The notes below the pieces were generated by a model. That model saw only the letters and a program-made list of their open reading frames with translations. It did no database searches and was not told where the DNA came from. From the NCBI GenBank assembly GCA_963839995.1, contig CAWIXH010000017.1, positions 400,849 to 464,848 of the forward strand: DNA of 64,000 bases. The letters are read 5' to 3'. Each line of letters begins with the position of its first letter. The stretch's first letter is position 1. This DNA is from CAWIUB01 sp963839995. GTDB taxonomy: Bacteria; Actinomycetota; Actinomycetes; Mycobacteriales; Jatrophihabitantaceae. This document shows, piece by piece, positions 34,648 to 43,684 of this stretch. The position numbers and the translations under genes are program-made.

Positions 34648-35896
34648 GTTCCACGACCTTGGCTGCGTCGCGCTCACCGATGGCCCGCAGGTGCCCGAAG
34701 GAGTAGATGCCGGTACTGTGACCGTCGCTCCAGCTGATGGTGATGGCATAGTTGCCGACGCTCGAGATCACGCGTGGAGTTATGTCCGGTGGCACACTTT
34801 TCGGATCCAGGAGCGCACGCCCGCTGGCCTCCTCGATGCAGGCGGCACAGTGGCAATTCAGCCGAAGGTCCCGGACATCGAACTCGTCACAGTGCCCGTC
34901 CTGCCAGAGCACGGATACCGTGCGCGCATCTCGCCGGCGGAAGCCGACCGAGGTCGTGCGAGATCCCGACGGCCGAACGGCGCTCTCCACCCAGGCTGGC
35001 TGTCCCTCGCCCGACTCCCACGTCCACGCGAATGGCCTCAGTACCATGGTCGGAAGACCCTGGAGTTGATCCGCGAGTGCCGTGGCGATCGCCTGGTAGG
35101 CCTGAGCTGCAACCGAGTTCGGCTTATCGAGGAGCATCGGACGCCCCTCGTCCCCGCCGGTGACGATGTCGGCGTCGAGGGGTATCGCGCCGAGGAACGC
35201 AACCCCGAGCTGCTCGCTCATCCGCTTGCCGCCGCCGCTGCGGAAGACATCCGTGTCCTTCCCGCAGTGCGGGCAGGTGAACGTGCTCATGTTCTCGATG
35301 ATGCCGAGGATGGGGACGTGCAATGTCTCGAACATCCGGAGCCCGCGGCGGGCGATCTTGAGACTCACGTCCTGCGGCGTCGTGACGATGACCGCTCCGG
35401 ACAGTGGGAGGGTCTGAGCCAGCGTCAACTGGGTGTCACCAGTCCCCGGCGGGAGGTCGAAGATCAGGGCGTCCAACTGGCTCCATTGCACGCCGCCGAT
35501 GAACAAGTTCAGGAACTTGCCCACCATCGGTCCACGCAGGATGGCGGGGTTCTCGTCTCCCCTCAGCATGCCCATCGATATCACTTTCAAGCCGTAGGGA
35601 GCTGGGGGGATGAGCTTTTGGTCCGGGGTCGCCTCCGGCTGTTGACCGGTGGGGAGTCCTAGCATGACGGGGATGCTCGGTCCGAACACATCGGCGTCGA
35701 CCAGCCCAATCTGGCCGCCGAACTGTTGCAGCGCGAGCGCAAGATTGACGCTGACCGTGGACTTGCCGACGCCCCCCTTTCCGCTGGCCACCGCGATGAG
35801 GTGCCGGATCCCCGGCAGCCGTTCAGGACCGGCGGATGGCTCTGCCGCGGCATCATGCGCCTGGTGGAGGCCAGGGTGCGAGTCCGGGGTCTGCAT
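34640..35896 (-). CDS. Mrp/NBP35 Fe-S carrier ATPase fused to DUF971
   Basis: 418 residues. The first 280 are a Mrp ATPase: deviant Walker A VASGKGGVGKSTVSVNLALA, FGPSIPVMLGLP, FDLPPGTGDTQLTLAQ and the Fe-S-ligand CxxC in NMSTFTCPHCGKDTDVF. The last 100 residues are DUF971 (GBBH-like N-terminal domain) with RLNCHCAACIEEASGRALLD, another CxxC. Both parts are linked to Fe-S protein maturation. Start ATG 35896 with AAGGAG upstream. It is followed by, and overlaps, the Nfu gene. The domain order Mrp then DUF971 in one chain is unusual for actinobacteria and may indicate transfer. Confidence 0.92.
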   Translation of the reverse strand: MQTPDSHPGLHQAHDAAAEPSAGPERLPGIRHLIAVASGKGGVGKSTVSVNLALALQQFGGQIGLVDADVFGPSIPVMLGLPTGQQPEATPDQKLIPPAPYGLKVISMGMLRGDENPAILRGPMVGKFLNLFIGGVQWSQLDALIFDLPPGTGDTQLTLAQTLPLSGAVIVTTPQDVSLKIARRGLRMFETLHVPILGIIENMSTFTCPHCGKDTDVFRSGGGKRMSEQLGVAFLGAIPLDADIVTGGDEGRPMLLDKPNSVAAQAYQAIATALADQLQGLPTMVLRPFAWTWESGEGQPAWVESAVRPSGSRTTSVGFRRRDARTVSVLWQDGHCDEFDVRDLRLNCHCAACIEEASGRALLDPKSVPPDITPRVISSVGNYAITISWSDGHSTGIYSFGHLRAIGERDAAKVVEHV

Positions 35897-35947
35897 GGGT
35901 CACAAGCTCCTTCCGGCCGTGCTCGGCGCGGGGCCATCGCTTAACAC

Positions 35948-35958
35948 AGACTTAGTCT
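35948..35958. promoter_or_regulatory. Palindrome upstream of the Mrp-Nfu operon
   Basis: AGACT-T-AGTCT is an exact inverted repeat about 55 bp before the mrp start, in a locally AT-richer patch that could hold the promoter. An Fe-S or redox regulator site is possible but unproven. Confidence 0.4.
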
Positions 35959-36282
35959 AGGCCGCGGCTGGAGCAACGCTCCGGACTCGACGAGTTGAGC
36001 AGGAACGCCGTGCCGGGGCGGTCGCCGCGTCAGTTCGCGCACAGAACGAGGCTCTCAGACCGTTGGCGTAACCGCACGCGGGCCACAGAATCGGCGTTAT
36101 GCGTGGCGCTTCGGTTACCGGCCATGGCTGGGTGGTGCCACACCGAACTGGGCGTTCTGGGCGGTTACTGGTGGCGCGTGACGGCGATCGGCTGCTGTGG
36201 GCGGATCGCTGGGATCGTCTTGGTCATGCCCGGCCCGGTGTTGCTTGTTCACTGTGTCGGCTGGCGGTGCGAGCCTGGACGG

Positions 36283-37305
36283 GTGAGGCCGAGGATCCGG
36301 TACTGCGCCACGCCGGCGGGTCGGGTGGCTTACTCGACGGCGGGTGCTGGCCCGGCGCTGTTGTGCGACTCGGGCTGGATCACTGATCTGCGTGGGCAGC
36401 TGGAGCTGTTTTCCTTCGGAGGTTTCGTGGAGCGGCTGGCCGAGCGGTTTACCGTGATCCGCTATGACAAGCCCGGCTGCGGCCTGTCCGACCGGGACGG
36501 GATTGACCCGTCCTTCGATGGGCAGGTGGCCGCAGCGCTGGCGGTGGCCGACGCGGTGGGCGCCAGTCGTTTCCGCCTGTTCGGGGCCTCGCAGGGCGGT
36601 CAGCTGGCCGCCGCGATGGCGGCGAAGTACCCGGATCGGGTCGAGGCGCTGGTGCTGTACGGGATGTGTGCCAGCGGCAGGGACCTGGCGCCTGCCGAGG
36701 TCCGCAGTTCGGTCGTGGCGCTGGTGCGGGCCCATTGGGGCCTGGGGCTGAAGGCGCTGGCCGGGGCCTTCGTCACCGATCCTACGGCGGAGGAGGTAGA
36801 GGCGTTCGCCCGGTTCCAGCGGGCCAGCGCCTCGGCCGACGTGGCCGCCCGGCTGCTGGAGGTCTATTACGACACCGACATCAGGGCCTTGCTCCCGGCG
36901 GTCCGGGCGCCCACGGCGGTGCTGCACCGCGAGGCGGATAGGGGCACCAGGTTCGCGCTGGGGCGTGAGGTCGCCGCGCTGATCCCCGGGGCGACGCTGG
37001 TCCCGCTGCCGGGTTCGAGCCACCTGTTCTACCACGGCGACTGGCCAGCGGTCCTGGATGCGATGCTCAGTTTCCTGTGCGAGCCCGTGAACACGGGGCC
37101 GCGGCTGACGGGTCGTGAGTTCGAGGTGGCCGAACTGATCGCCGAGGGGCTGACCAATCGTTCCATCGCCAGGCGCCTGTCCGTCGCGCCGCGGACCGCC
37201 GAGGCGCATGTGGAGAACATTCGGCGCAAGCTGGCGGTGCACTCGCGTGCCCAGATCGCGGCGTGGGTGACCGAGCACCGGCTCGGCCGTGGAGCGCCTC
37301 GGTAG
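36283..37305 (+). CDS. Alpha/beta-hydrolase fused to LuxR-type DNA-binding domain
   Basis: 340 residues. The N-terminal 265 are an alpha/beta hydrolase: RYDKPGCGLSDRDGIDPSFD, nucleophile elbow FGASQGGQLAAAMAAKYPDR and a late His in LPGSSHLFYHGDW. The C-terminal 65 are a LuxR HTH: LTGREFEVAELIAEGLTNRS, IARRLSVAPRTAEAHVENIR and RKLAVHSRAQIAAW. The hydrolase part probably senses or hydrolyses a small ester or lactone. GTG 36283 is used because the fold begins there. A diverged copy of its 3' end plus downstream flank lies inverted at 38448-38525. Confidence 0.88.
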   Translation: MRPRIRYCATPAGRVAYSTAGAGPALLCDSGWITDLRGQLELFSFGGFVERLAERFTVIRYDKPGCGLSDRDGIDPSFDGQVAAALAVADAVGASRFRLFGASQGGQLAAAMAAKYPDRVEALVLYGMCASGRDLAPAEVRSSVVALVRAHWGLGLKALAGAFVTDPTAEEVEAFARFQRASASADVAARLLEVYYDTDIRALLPAVRAPTAVLHREADRGTRFALGREVAALIPGATLVPLPGSSHLFYHGDWPAVLDAMLSFLCEPVNTGPRLTGREFEVAELIAEGLTNRSIARRLSVAPRTAEAHVENIRRKLAVHSRAQIAAWVTEHRLGRGAPR

Positions 37306-37371
37306 TTCGCCCGACGTACGCACCGGGACGTGCCGCGGCCCGCGAGAAAGCGGCGGATTTGCTATGGCCCA

Positions 37372-37526
37372 TGTGTGCACTCAAGCGTGCCCGCTCGCTG
37401 AAGGCCATCGCGGCCGGGCACGCGTTCGTACGGAACCTGCGCCGCGGCCACTACGAGCTCGGCGCCGATCGCCGTCCCAACAACCGGATCCGGATTGCCT
37501 TCGACCAACTCACAGCGTGCTTGTGA
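37372..37526 (+). pseudogene. IS6 transposase tail remnant
   Basis: KAIAAGHAFVRNLRRGHYEL and RIRIAFDQLTACL correspond to the final 50 residues of IS6 transposases. The rest is absent. It overlaps, on the other strand, the 3' end of the GNAT gene, so the GNAT C-terminus is partly encoded by IS DNA. Confidence 0.65.
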
Positions 37527-38176
37527 TCGTGGGCTCGCGCAGGCTGCGCACCGGCATCACGCCGCACACGACCGATCAACGCAACAGCGCCGACGGTGAC
37601 CAGCGTCCGGACCAGCTGGGGGGCGGTGCGCCCCTGGGGCTGTGGCAGCTGAGGTCGCGGCAGTGGGATGCTGATGTCAAGGCCGTCCGGGGAATGCCTG
37701 ATGACGGCCTCCGGCCAGTGACTGATGATCAGGGCGAGCACCCGCCGGTTGCCGGGCAGCACGTCCATCGCCAGCGACGTCACGCCTCGGGCCTGGGCCC
37801 GGGTGACCAGCGCGCGCATCAGCGCCGCGCCCACCCCCCGGCGCTGCCAGGCGTCGGCGACAACGACGCCGATGTCGGTCACCCGGGCACCGCAGGGATC
37901 CTCGAAGGTTTGGGCCTCGGTCCGGTCCGTGGCCATGGCGTGCCCGACGATGACGCCGTCCGCGACGGCAACCACGGCATCGACATTGGCGGGCCCGCCG
38001 GATAGCACGCGGAGCAGGCTGCCGGTGGGCCTGACCGGGGCGAAGAATCTGAGGTAGCGGCTCTCGACGGATAGATCCTCGAAGAAGCCGCCGAGCGCCG
38101 GCAGGTCCGCCGGGTGCACCGGCCGGATCGCGGCGGTGGCGTGGCTATCGGTTCGTATCACCTGGGTTGGGTTCAC
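37451..38176 (-). CDS. GNAT family N-acetyltransferase with altered C-terminus
   Basis: 241 residues from GTG 38176. AAIRPVHPADLPALGGFFED and LSVESRYLRFFAPVRPTGSL are typical of the Pat-type GNAT domain; RVTDIGVVVADAWQRRGVGA, ALMRALVTRAQARGVTSLAM and DVLPGNRRVLALIISHWPEA give the acetyl-CoA site and following helices. From about residue 205 the sequence is Arg/Pro-rich and runs antisense into an IS6 remnant, so the natural end has probably been replaced. The GNAT fold itself looks whole. Confidence 0.8.
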   Translation of the reverse strand: MNPTQVIRTDSHATAAIRPVHPADLPALGGFFEDLSVESRYLRFFAPVRPTGSLLRVLSGGPANVDAVVAVADGVIVGHAMATDRTEAQTFEDPCGARVTDIGVVVADAWQRRGVGAALMRALVTRAQARGVTSLAMDVLPGNRRVLALIISHWPEAVIRHSPDGLDISIPLPRPQLPQPQGRTAPQLVRTLVTVGAVALIGRVRRDAGAQPARAHDHKHAVSWSKAIRIRLLGRRSAPSS

Positions 38177-38447
38177 GAACCCAGCGCCTTTCCGGCCCGC
38201 ACCAGGAATGCGCGGGCAGTCTCCGGGCTTTGCTCGGGCCGACCGAGCGGCGTGACCATGCCGACCCGGGCTGACGCCGCCGCGCGACCTGCAGGGTCCG
38301 CCGCCAGGCGGCGGGCTGGGCTTCGTGGAGTGTGACATGCCTTGACGCTAAGAACGCCCGGCCTGGTGCGGCTATCGGGTGAACTACCGGCAATCTCCTC
38401 GTCCCCTCCGGCTGGGGCGGTCGTCCCCGGTGGGTACGTCGGGTGAA

Positions 38448-38525
38448 CTACCGAGCCGCTCCACGGCGCAGCCGGTGCTCGGCCACCCACGCCGCGATCT
38501 GGGCACCCAAGTGCACCTGCAGCTT
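38448..38525 (-). pseudogene. 3' tail of a second LuxR gene, inverted copy of the 37.2 kb region
   Basis: Leftward reading gives RKLQVHLGAQIAAWVAEHRL and RRGAAR stop, nearly the same as the end of the alpha/beta-hydrolase-LuxR protein. The similarity continues for tens of bases past the stop. The rest of the gene is missing and its 5' side is joined to an IS701 transposase. Confidence 0.65.
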
Positions 38526-39814
38526 GCGCCGGGCGCGTGCTTGGTGTCGTCGGCGCCAGCGTGACCAGCTGAAGATCGCGGACGGGTCGGTGTCGGGGGT
38601 CCAGATGAGGCGGGCCAGGAGGCGTCGTACTTCTGGGACGGTGAGCGGGATCAGCTCGCCGGCCGGTGGCGGAGCCCCCCTTTTGCCGCGCGGGCGCGGG
38701 TGACGGTGAGGAACGCGTGGGCGAGCATGGCCAGGGTGATGTGCCGGTACCAGGCGTCGTAGCGGCGGACCTGGTACTGGTCCAGGCCGACCTCGCCCTT
38801 GGCGGTCTGGAACGACTCTTCGATGGCCCAGCGGGCGCCGGCCACGTGCACGAGTTCGCGCAGCGGCGTGCCGGCCGGGCCGTGGCACAGGTAGTAGGCC
38901 AGGTCGGTGGGGTCGGCCAGGCTGCGGCGGGCCAGCAGCCAGTAGCCCTTGCCGGTGTTGTCCAGGGGACGGATCGGCACGCGAGCCCAGTGGTAGAGCC
39001 GTGGCCCTTTGGCGCCGTTGCCCGCGGAGATCTTCTTCCACGCCTGCGGCGAGACGGTGGCGATCAACTGGTCGGCGCGCAGCTCGCGGATCTTGCCGTC
39101 GACGGTGGCGATGACGTGCTGGTTGACCGGGACCGCGAGCACGTACGGCATTGCGCGTTCTTCCAGGCGTGCCCGCAGCCGGTAGTGCTGGCCGTAGACC
39201 TCATCGCCGGTGACCCAACCGGCCGGAACCCCGGCGTCCAGCGCCCGGTCCAGCATGCGCATCGCCAACTCAGGCTTGGTCGCGAACTCGACATCCTCGC
39301 CGATGCCGGCCTCGGCGCAGCGCTGCCCGTCGTCGGTCCAGCTCTGGGGCAGATACAACTCCCGGTCGATCAAGGTCCGTCCAGCCGCGGTGGCATAGGC
39401 GAGGAACACACCGATCTGGCAGTTCTCGATCCGCCCCGCGGTGCCGGAGTACTGCCGCGCCACCCCGGCCGACTTGCTGCCCTTCTTCAAGAACCCGCTC
39501 TCGTCGACCGCCAGCACGTCGCCCGGATCGCCGAGCTGCTCGACCACATAGCCGCGCACGTCATCACGCACCGCGTCGGCGTCCCAATCGGCCGCGGCGA
39601 GCAGCCGCTGCATCCCGTCCGGGTTCGCCTCCCCGGCCCGCTCGGCCAGCGTCCAGGAGTTCTTCCGCTCCACCGGCGCCAGCAGACCACGCACGTAGCC
39701 CAGCACCCGCTCCCGCGGCTCGGAACGCGCGAACCGCGGCGCGATCCGCGCATGCACCTGTTCCAACCCCGCCGCCCACGCCGCCACCTCGGCCACATCC
39801 GAATCATCAACCAT
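38526..39814 (-). pseudogene. IS701 family transposase, frameshifted and 3'-truncated
   Basis: From ATG 39814: VRDDVRGYVVEQLGDPGDVL, AVDESGFLKKGSKSAGVARQ with the first catalytic Asp, VPAGWVTGDEVYGQHYRLRA with the second Asp and VAGARWAIEESFQTAKGEVG with the catalytic Glu. YDAWYRHITLAMLAHAFL follows. Near 38690 a frameshift moves to LIPLTVPEVRRLLARLIW and WSRWRRRHQARAR, the normal C-terminus, which then merges into a LuxR tail. The terminal repeat on this side is gone, so the element is immobile by itself. Confidence 0.8.
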
Positions 39815-39929
39815 GCAGTCAAGATCGCGACACGCAGCACCAAATCCACGCAGACACGCCGACCTAGATCAAATTAAGTGCGGCTGTAGTATTAGGCCGC
39901 AATGGCGACGACTCCGGTCGAGAGGTTCG

Positions 39930-41645
39930 CTATGGCTGGCGGATCAGTCGGTCGAGGCGGTGGAGGTTAAGGACGAACGGGAGCTGGGTTTGTGGTGCGG
40001 TTCCGACAACCAGCGGGCGCATCATTTCGATCGCTGCGTCCTCGTGCGAGAGGATGTGGCAGTGCCAGACCGATGCTCCGGCGATGGTGTAGGTGCCTAC
40101 CCAGACGGTGATCGCGTCCTTCGGCGCGACGAAGGTGTCCTTCGGCCCTGATTCGAACGCACCGGCGGGTTCGAACGGGCCGATGCTGGAAGGCACGGGG
40201 CGTCCGTCCGCGTCCCATTGGCCGACGTGCCAACGCCCGACCAACCTCAGCTCAGCCATGTGCAGGTGGATGGGATGAGTGTCCGGGCTGTGGTTTCGCA
40301 TGGCCCAGGCCTCGGTGGAGCCGAGTTGCGGTGTTTCCGTGGCCGGGTCGGTGAAGTCCCGCAGCGCGACCGCGTCGCCGAGCTGCGCCACCCCGGGGGA
40401 GCTCTCGCCCGCCTGAACGGTCCGCAGCCGCGCGGTCACGAGCCTGAGGGCCGGCGGTATCAGATTATTCGTTTCCACTATGACCGGCGGCACCGATGAG
40501 CGATCCGGTGGTGACCCGATCGTGGTGCCGACCGTGAACTTCATCAGCTGCGGGATCGCAGCAATGCTGTCATCACCGTCGGGGTAGGGCGTGGCGGCGT
40601 CATTGGCCAGCACCCAGTCCTGCGCGCCGTGGCCGGTGAAATCGACCACGAGCTTGTACCGCTCTCCGGGTGCGATGAGCAGATCGTTCACCCGGGCCGG
40701 GTGCAGCAGGTAGCCCGAGTCGTTCTCGACCACTGTCATTCTGGGCGCAGCGGCCTGCGCGCCGGAGGTCTGCTGCAGCCTGAGGTGGTAGAACCGGGAG
40801 TCAGAGCCGTTGATGAAGGTGAACGAATACCGCCTTGGCGCCACCCGCTGATACGGCGCGATGACACCGTTGACGACCGGGAGGTCGCCGAAGAACTCCG
40901 GGTTCGCGTGCGTGTAACACAGTGAATGGTCGCTGGCGAAGGACTTGTCCTGCAGGACGAACGCCTTGGCGAAATCACCGCTCGGCAGGTTCAGCAACGG
41001 TTCAATGTTGTCGGTGTTGGGCATGAAGCCGGCGAGTCCTTCATAGACCCGATACGAGGTCACGTGGTCGGCGTGGTCGTGGTACCACAGCAGGCCGGCG
41101 GCTTGATCGTTCGGATAGTGGTTGGTCCGGGAGCCGCCCGGTGGTATCTCCTGGCCCGGCACGCCATCGCTCGCTGCCGGCTGCAGGCCGCCGTGCCGAT
41201 GCATGACGATGTCGTTGCCGTCGGTCGGCTGGTCGAACGGAAACATCTGGGTTCCCGCTGACGGGAGGCCGTTGACCAACCTCACGTCGACCGGCGTGCC
41301 CTTCTTGGTGACGATGGTCGGTCCGAGGTCGGACGCCGAGGCGTTCGCCGTGCTGTAGCCCAAGGACGGCACGGCCGGCCATTGGCTGGAGAACTGGTGG
41401 ACGCCCAGCCTCGCGGTGAGCGTGTAGTGGCCAGGCGCATCCGGCGCGGCTACCGGCGGCTGCGGTACCGCGTCGGTGAAGAACGTCGGCACCGGTGACG
41501 GCCCGCATTCGGGCGCCTCGGCCCGTGCCGCCGAGGCGAGCACCCCACCCGCCACGAGCACGCTTGCAGCAATGGCCAGTGCGGAGAGCCCGGCGAGCAG
41601 GCGTGAACGCGGACGGCGGGCGGGTCTTCGTTGGCGTCGATGCAT
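39930..41645 (-). CDS. Exported multicopper oxidase
   Basis: 571 residues. A basic N-terminus (RRQRRPARRPRSR) and hydrophobic stretch ending ASAARA form an export signal. All four copper-binding blocks are seen: MHRHGGLQ, LLWYHDHADHV, HPIHLHMAELRLVGR and SVWHCHILSHEDAAIEMM, covering types 1, 2 and 3 copper. The length and spacing suit a three-domain laccase/CueO/bilirubin-oxidase-like enzyme that oxidises phenols or metals with reduction of oxygen to water. ATG 41645 is chosen because of a G-rich ribosome site 7 bases upstream; ATG 41660 is an alternative. Confidence 0.92.
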   Translation of the reverse strand: MHRRQRRPARRPRSRLLAGLSALAIAASVLVAGGVLASAARAEAPECGPSPVPTFFTDAVPQPPVAAPDAPGHYTLTARLGVHQFSSQWPAVPSLGYSTANASASDLGPTIVTKKGTPVDVRLVNGLPSAGTQMFPFDQPTDGNDIVMHRHGGLQPAASDGVPGQEIPPGGSRTNHYPNDQAAGLLWYHDHADHVTSYRVYEGLAGFMPNTDNIEPLLNLPSGDFAKAFVLQDKSFASDHSLCYTHANPEFFGDLPVVNGVIAPYQRVAPRRYSFTFINGSDSRFYHLRLQQTSGAQAAAPRMTVVENDSGYLLHPARVNDLLIAPGERYKLVVDFTGHGAQDWVLANDAATPYPDGDDSIAAIPQLMKFTVGTTIGSPPDRSSVPPVIVETNNLIPPALRLVTARLRTVQAGESSPGVAQLGDAVALRDFTDPATETPQLGSTEAWAMRNHSPDTHPIHLHMAELRLVGRWHVGQWDADGRPVPSSIGPFEPAGAFESGPKDTFVAPKDAITVWVGTYTIAGASVWHCHILSHEDAAIEMMRPLVVGTAPQTQLPFVLNLHRLDRLIRQP

Positions 41646-41954
41646 GCCATTTCCCCCCATCACCTGATGCGCAGCCCCCCGGCCAACCCACGAGTCTCCA
41701 TACGCGGACGGTGCTTCAGCGGAACTGGAGTTAGGTGGACGTAGAACTACTCGGCAGCATCCTGTGGAAACCAGAATGATCTGTCGCGATACTTTTGTCG
41801 AGAACCTGTTTCTCCCTGATCTCTCGCGGGTCGCAACCCGACACGGCTTCATACGCGAACCCAGCTGAGGCTGTGTCGCAAGCGGATCCTCGGGACTGTT
41901 GACGGGTCCACCGTTGCTGTTATAAGTGTCGTGGTGGGGGGTGGTCTGCGTCGG

Positions 41955-42857
41955 TCAGGGAATCAGGACGAGCTTTCCTCGAACGTGGCCGCTCTGAATG
42001 ATGCGATACGCATCGGCGGCACGGTCGAACGGGAAGGTCTGCACCTTGATCACAAGCTTGTTTTGTGACAGCAGTTCTGCGACCTGCGCCAGGGCCTGCA
42101 CGGGATGACTGTCCGCGCCGCCACCGGTGACCCGGGCCCCGGCCTGACCGGCTGCAAAGTTGGCAATGGACACCACCTGGGCGGGCTCGCGCGCCAGCCC
42201 GATCAGCTGCTCGACCGGGGTCTTGCCGGCGACATCGAAAACCGCGTCGACCGGCCCGCCGGCAGCGGCCCGCACCCGCGCGGCCATGCCTTCGCCGTAG
42301 CGCACGGGAGTCGCCCCGATCTCCCGCAGGTAGTCCTGGTTGGCCTCGCTCGAGGAGGCAATCACCCTCGCGCCTCTGGCCGCCGCCATCTGCACGGCGA
42401 CCGCTCCCACGCCGCCCGCGCCGCCATCGACGAACAGCGTGTCGCCGGTCTTGACGTCGAGCAGCCGAAGACCACGCTCACTGGTCTCACCAGCGACGCC
42501 AGCCCCGGCCGCCACCGCCCAATCGATCGAGGATGGCTTGGCCGCCCAGGAGTCCAGTACGGCGTACTCCGCCTGGGTGTTCTTCCCGCAGCCAAGCACG
42601 TCATCGCCCACCGAAACCCCGGTAACCCCGTCCCCGATCTCGTCCACCACGCCCGCGGCGTCGTATCCGAGATACCCGGTACCGACCATCGGCTGGCCGC
42701 CGGACAAGGCGCCCGCCACCGTCTTCCAGTCGATCGCGTTCACGCTGGCCGCACGCACCGCGATCCGGGCCTGACCCGCAGCCGCGTGCGGAACAGCAGC
42801 GTCTCCCCACTGCAGGACCTCGGGACCCCCATACGCCGTGAACTGCAGCGCTCGCAT
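41955..42857 (-). CDS. NADP-dependent quinone oxidoreductase-like protein (MDR family)
   Basis: 300 residues. MRALQFTAYGGPEVLQWGDA, VRAASVNAIDWKTVAGALSG, GTGYLGYDAAGVVDEIGDGV and the NADP-binding LFVDGGAGGVGAVAVQMAAA are typical of zinc-independent medium-chain reductases. FDVAGKTPVEQLIGLAREPA and YRIIQSGHVRGKLVLIP end it. Likely reduces quinones or enones with NADPH. ATG 42857 with AAGG upstream. Single gene. Confidence 0.92.
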   Translation of the reverse strand: MRALQFTAYGGPEVLQWGDAAVPHAAAGQARIAVRAASVNAIDWKTVAGALSGGQPMVGTGYLGYDAAGVVDEIGDGVTGVSVGDDVLGCGKNTQAEYAVLDSWAAKPSSIDWAVAAGAGVAGETSERGLRLLDVKTGDTLFVDGGAGGVGAVAVQMAAARGARVIASSSEANQDYLREIGATPVRYGEGMAARVRAAAGGPVDAVFDVAGKTPVEQLIGLAREPAQVVSIANFAAGQAGARVTGGGADSHPVQALAQVAELLSQNKLVIKVQTFPFDRAADAYRIIQSGHVRGKLVLIP

Positions 42858-43020
42858 CAACAGTCCTTCCATACGAATGGATCAGCCGCCGCTTCGGTGT
42901 TCGCGCAGCACCAGCCACTGGCAGAGTTCAGCTTTCCACGCGGCAACAAGTGCCGTCCTGTCCGCCCCGCCACCGAGGAAATCCGGGCGGTACAGCCGAC
43001 TCGGTCATGCCGGATCACCC

Positions 43021-43049
43021 TTCACCGCCCGGCAAGAAGTGACGCGCCC
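43021..43049 (+). repeat. 29-bp direct repeat, left copy
   Basis: TTCACCGCCCGGCAAGAAGT continuing to 43049. It matches 44302-44330 at 26 of 29 positions in the same orientation. The pair encloses the PIN/HTH two-gene module. Confidence 0.7.
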
Positions 43050-43075
43050 GTATTTGTGATCGCGCGGCGAGTCCG

Positions 43076-43672
43076 CTACGAATCCTCGGCGCCTGCCCAT
43101 GTCGCGCGGAGGATGTCGACTGCGTCGGTGAGTCCGTACCGTTCCTCGAGGGTGCTGAGGATCCATGCGACGTCGCGTGCGGGTCCGCGGTGGCCACTTC
43201 GCGCGGTGATCACCTCGATGCCACGTAGCGCGGCGTTCGGGTTGAGCGAGACGGCGTGGTGGGCGAAGACCGCCGGGGACTGCACATCGATGTTCTCGGG
43301 AACCCGGTCGCGCGGGAAGTCCTTGAGGTTGTGCGTCACGATCACGCCCGCACCGGCGACGACCGCCGCCGCGAGCACGTGCTCGTCGTCGGGATCGGGC
43401 AGGCCGTAGCTGCCGTCGAGTGGTTCCCAGCCGTGGGCTTCAGAGTCGTCGAACGCACTCCGCATCGCCGCGATCAGCCCGACGGCACGTCGGTGTGCTT
43501 CCTCGGGGCTGGTTCCGCGACGGATCAGCTTCTGCTCTTCGTGATATTCGAGCTCGTCGAGGATGGCCGCACTCCAGACGGGCCGGTAGATACCTTCCAC
43601 CGCGAAGGACAGCAAGGCGTCCCGCTGCAGGCCCGGCCACAGCACACAGGTATCCAGCAGGGCGGCGAACAC
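43076..43672 (-). CDS. PIN domain ribonuclease toxin
   Basis: 198 residues. PIN acidic residues: AALLDTCVLWPGLQRDALLS (first Asp), then Glu in SAAILDELEYHEEQ, GLPDPDDEHVLAAAVVAGAG and VIVTHNLKDFP. The C-terminal 60 residues (AVFAHHAVSLNPNAALRGIE) are the extension seen in larger PIN proteins paired with excisionase-type HTH partners. It follows the HTH gene by 12 bp. Predicted RNA-cleaving toxin neutralised by that partner. Confidence 0.88.
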   Translation of the reverse strand: MFAALLDTCVLWPGLQRDALLSFAVEGIYRPVWSAAILDELEYHEEQKLIRRGTSPEEAHRRAVGLIAAMRSAFDDSEAHGWEPLDGSYGLPDPDDEHVLAAAVVAGAGVIVTHNLKDFPRDRVPENIDVQSPAVFAHHAVSLNPNAALRGIEVITARSGHRGPARDVAWILSTLEERYGLTDAVDILRATWAGAEDS

Positions 43673-43684
43673 CCAGGCAGTGTG

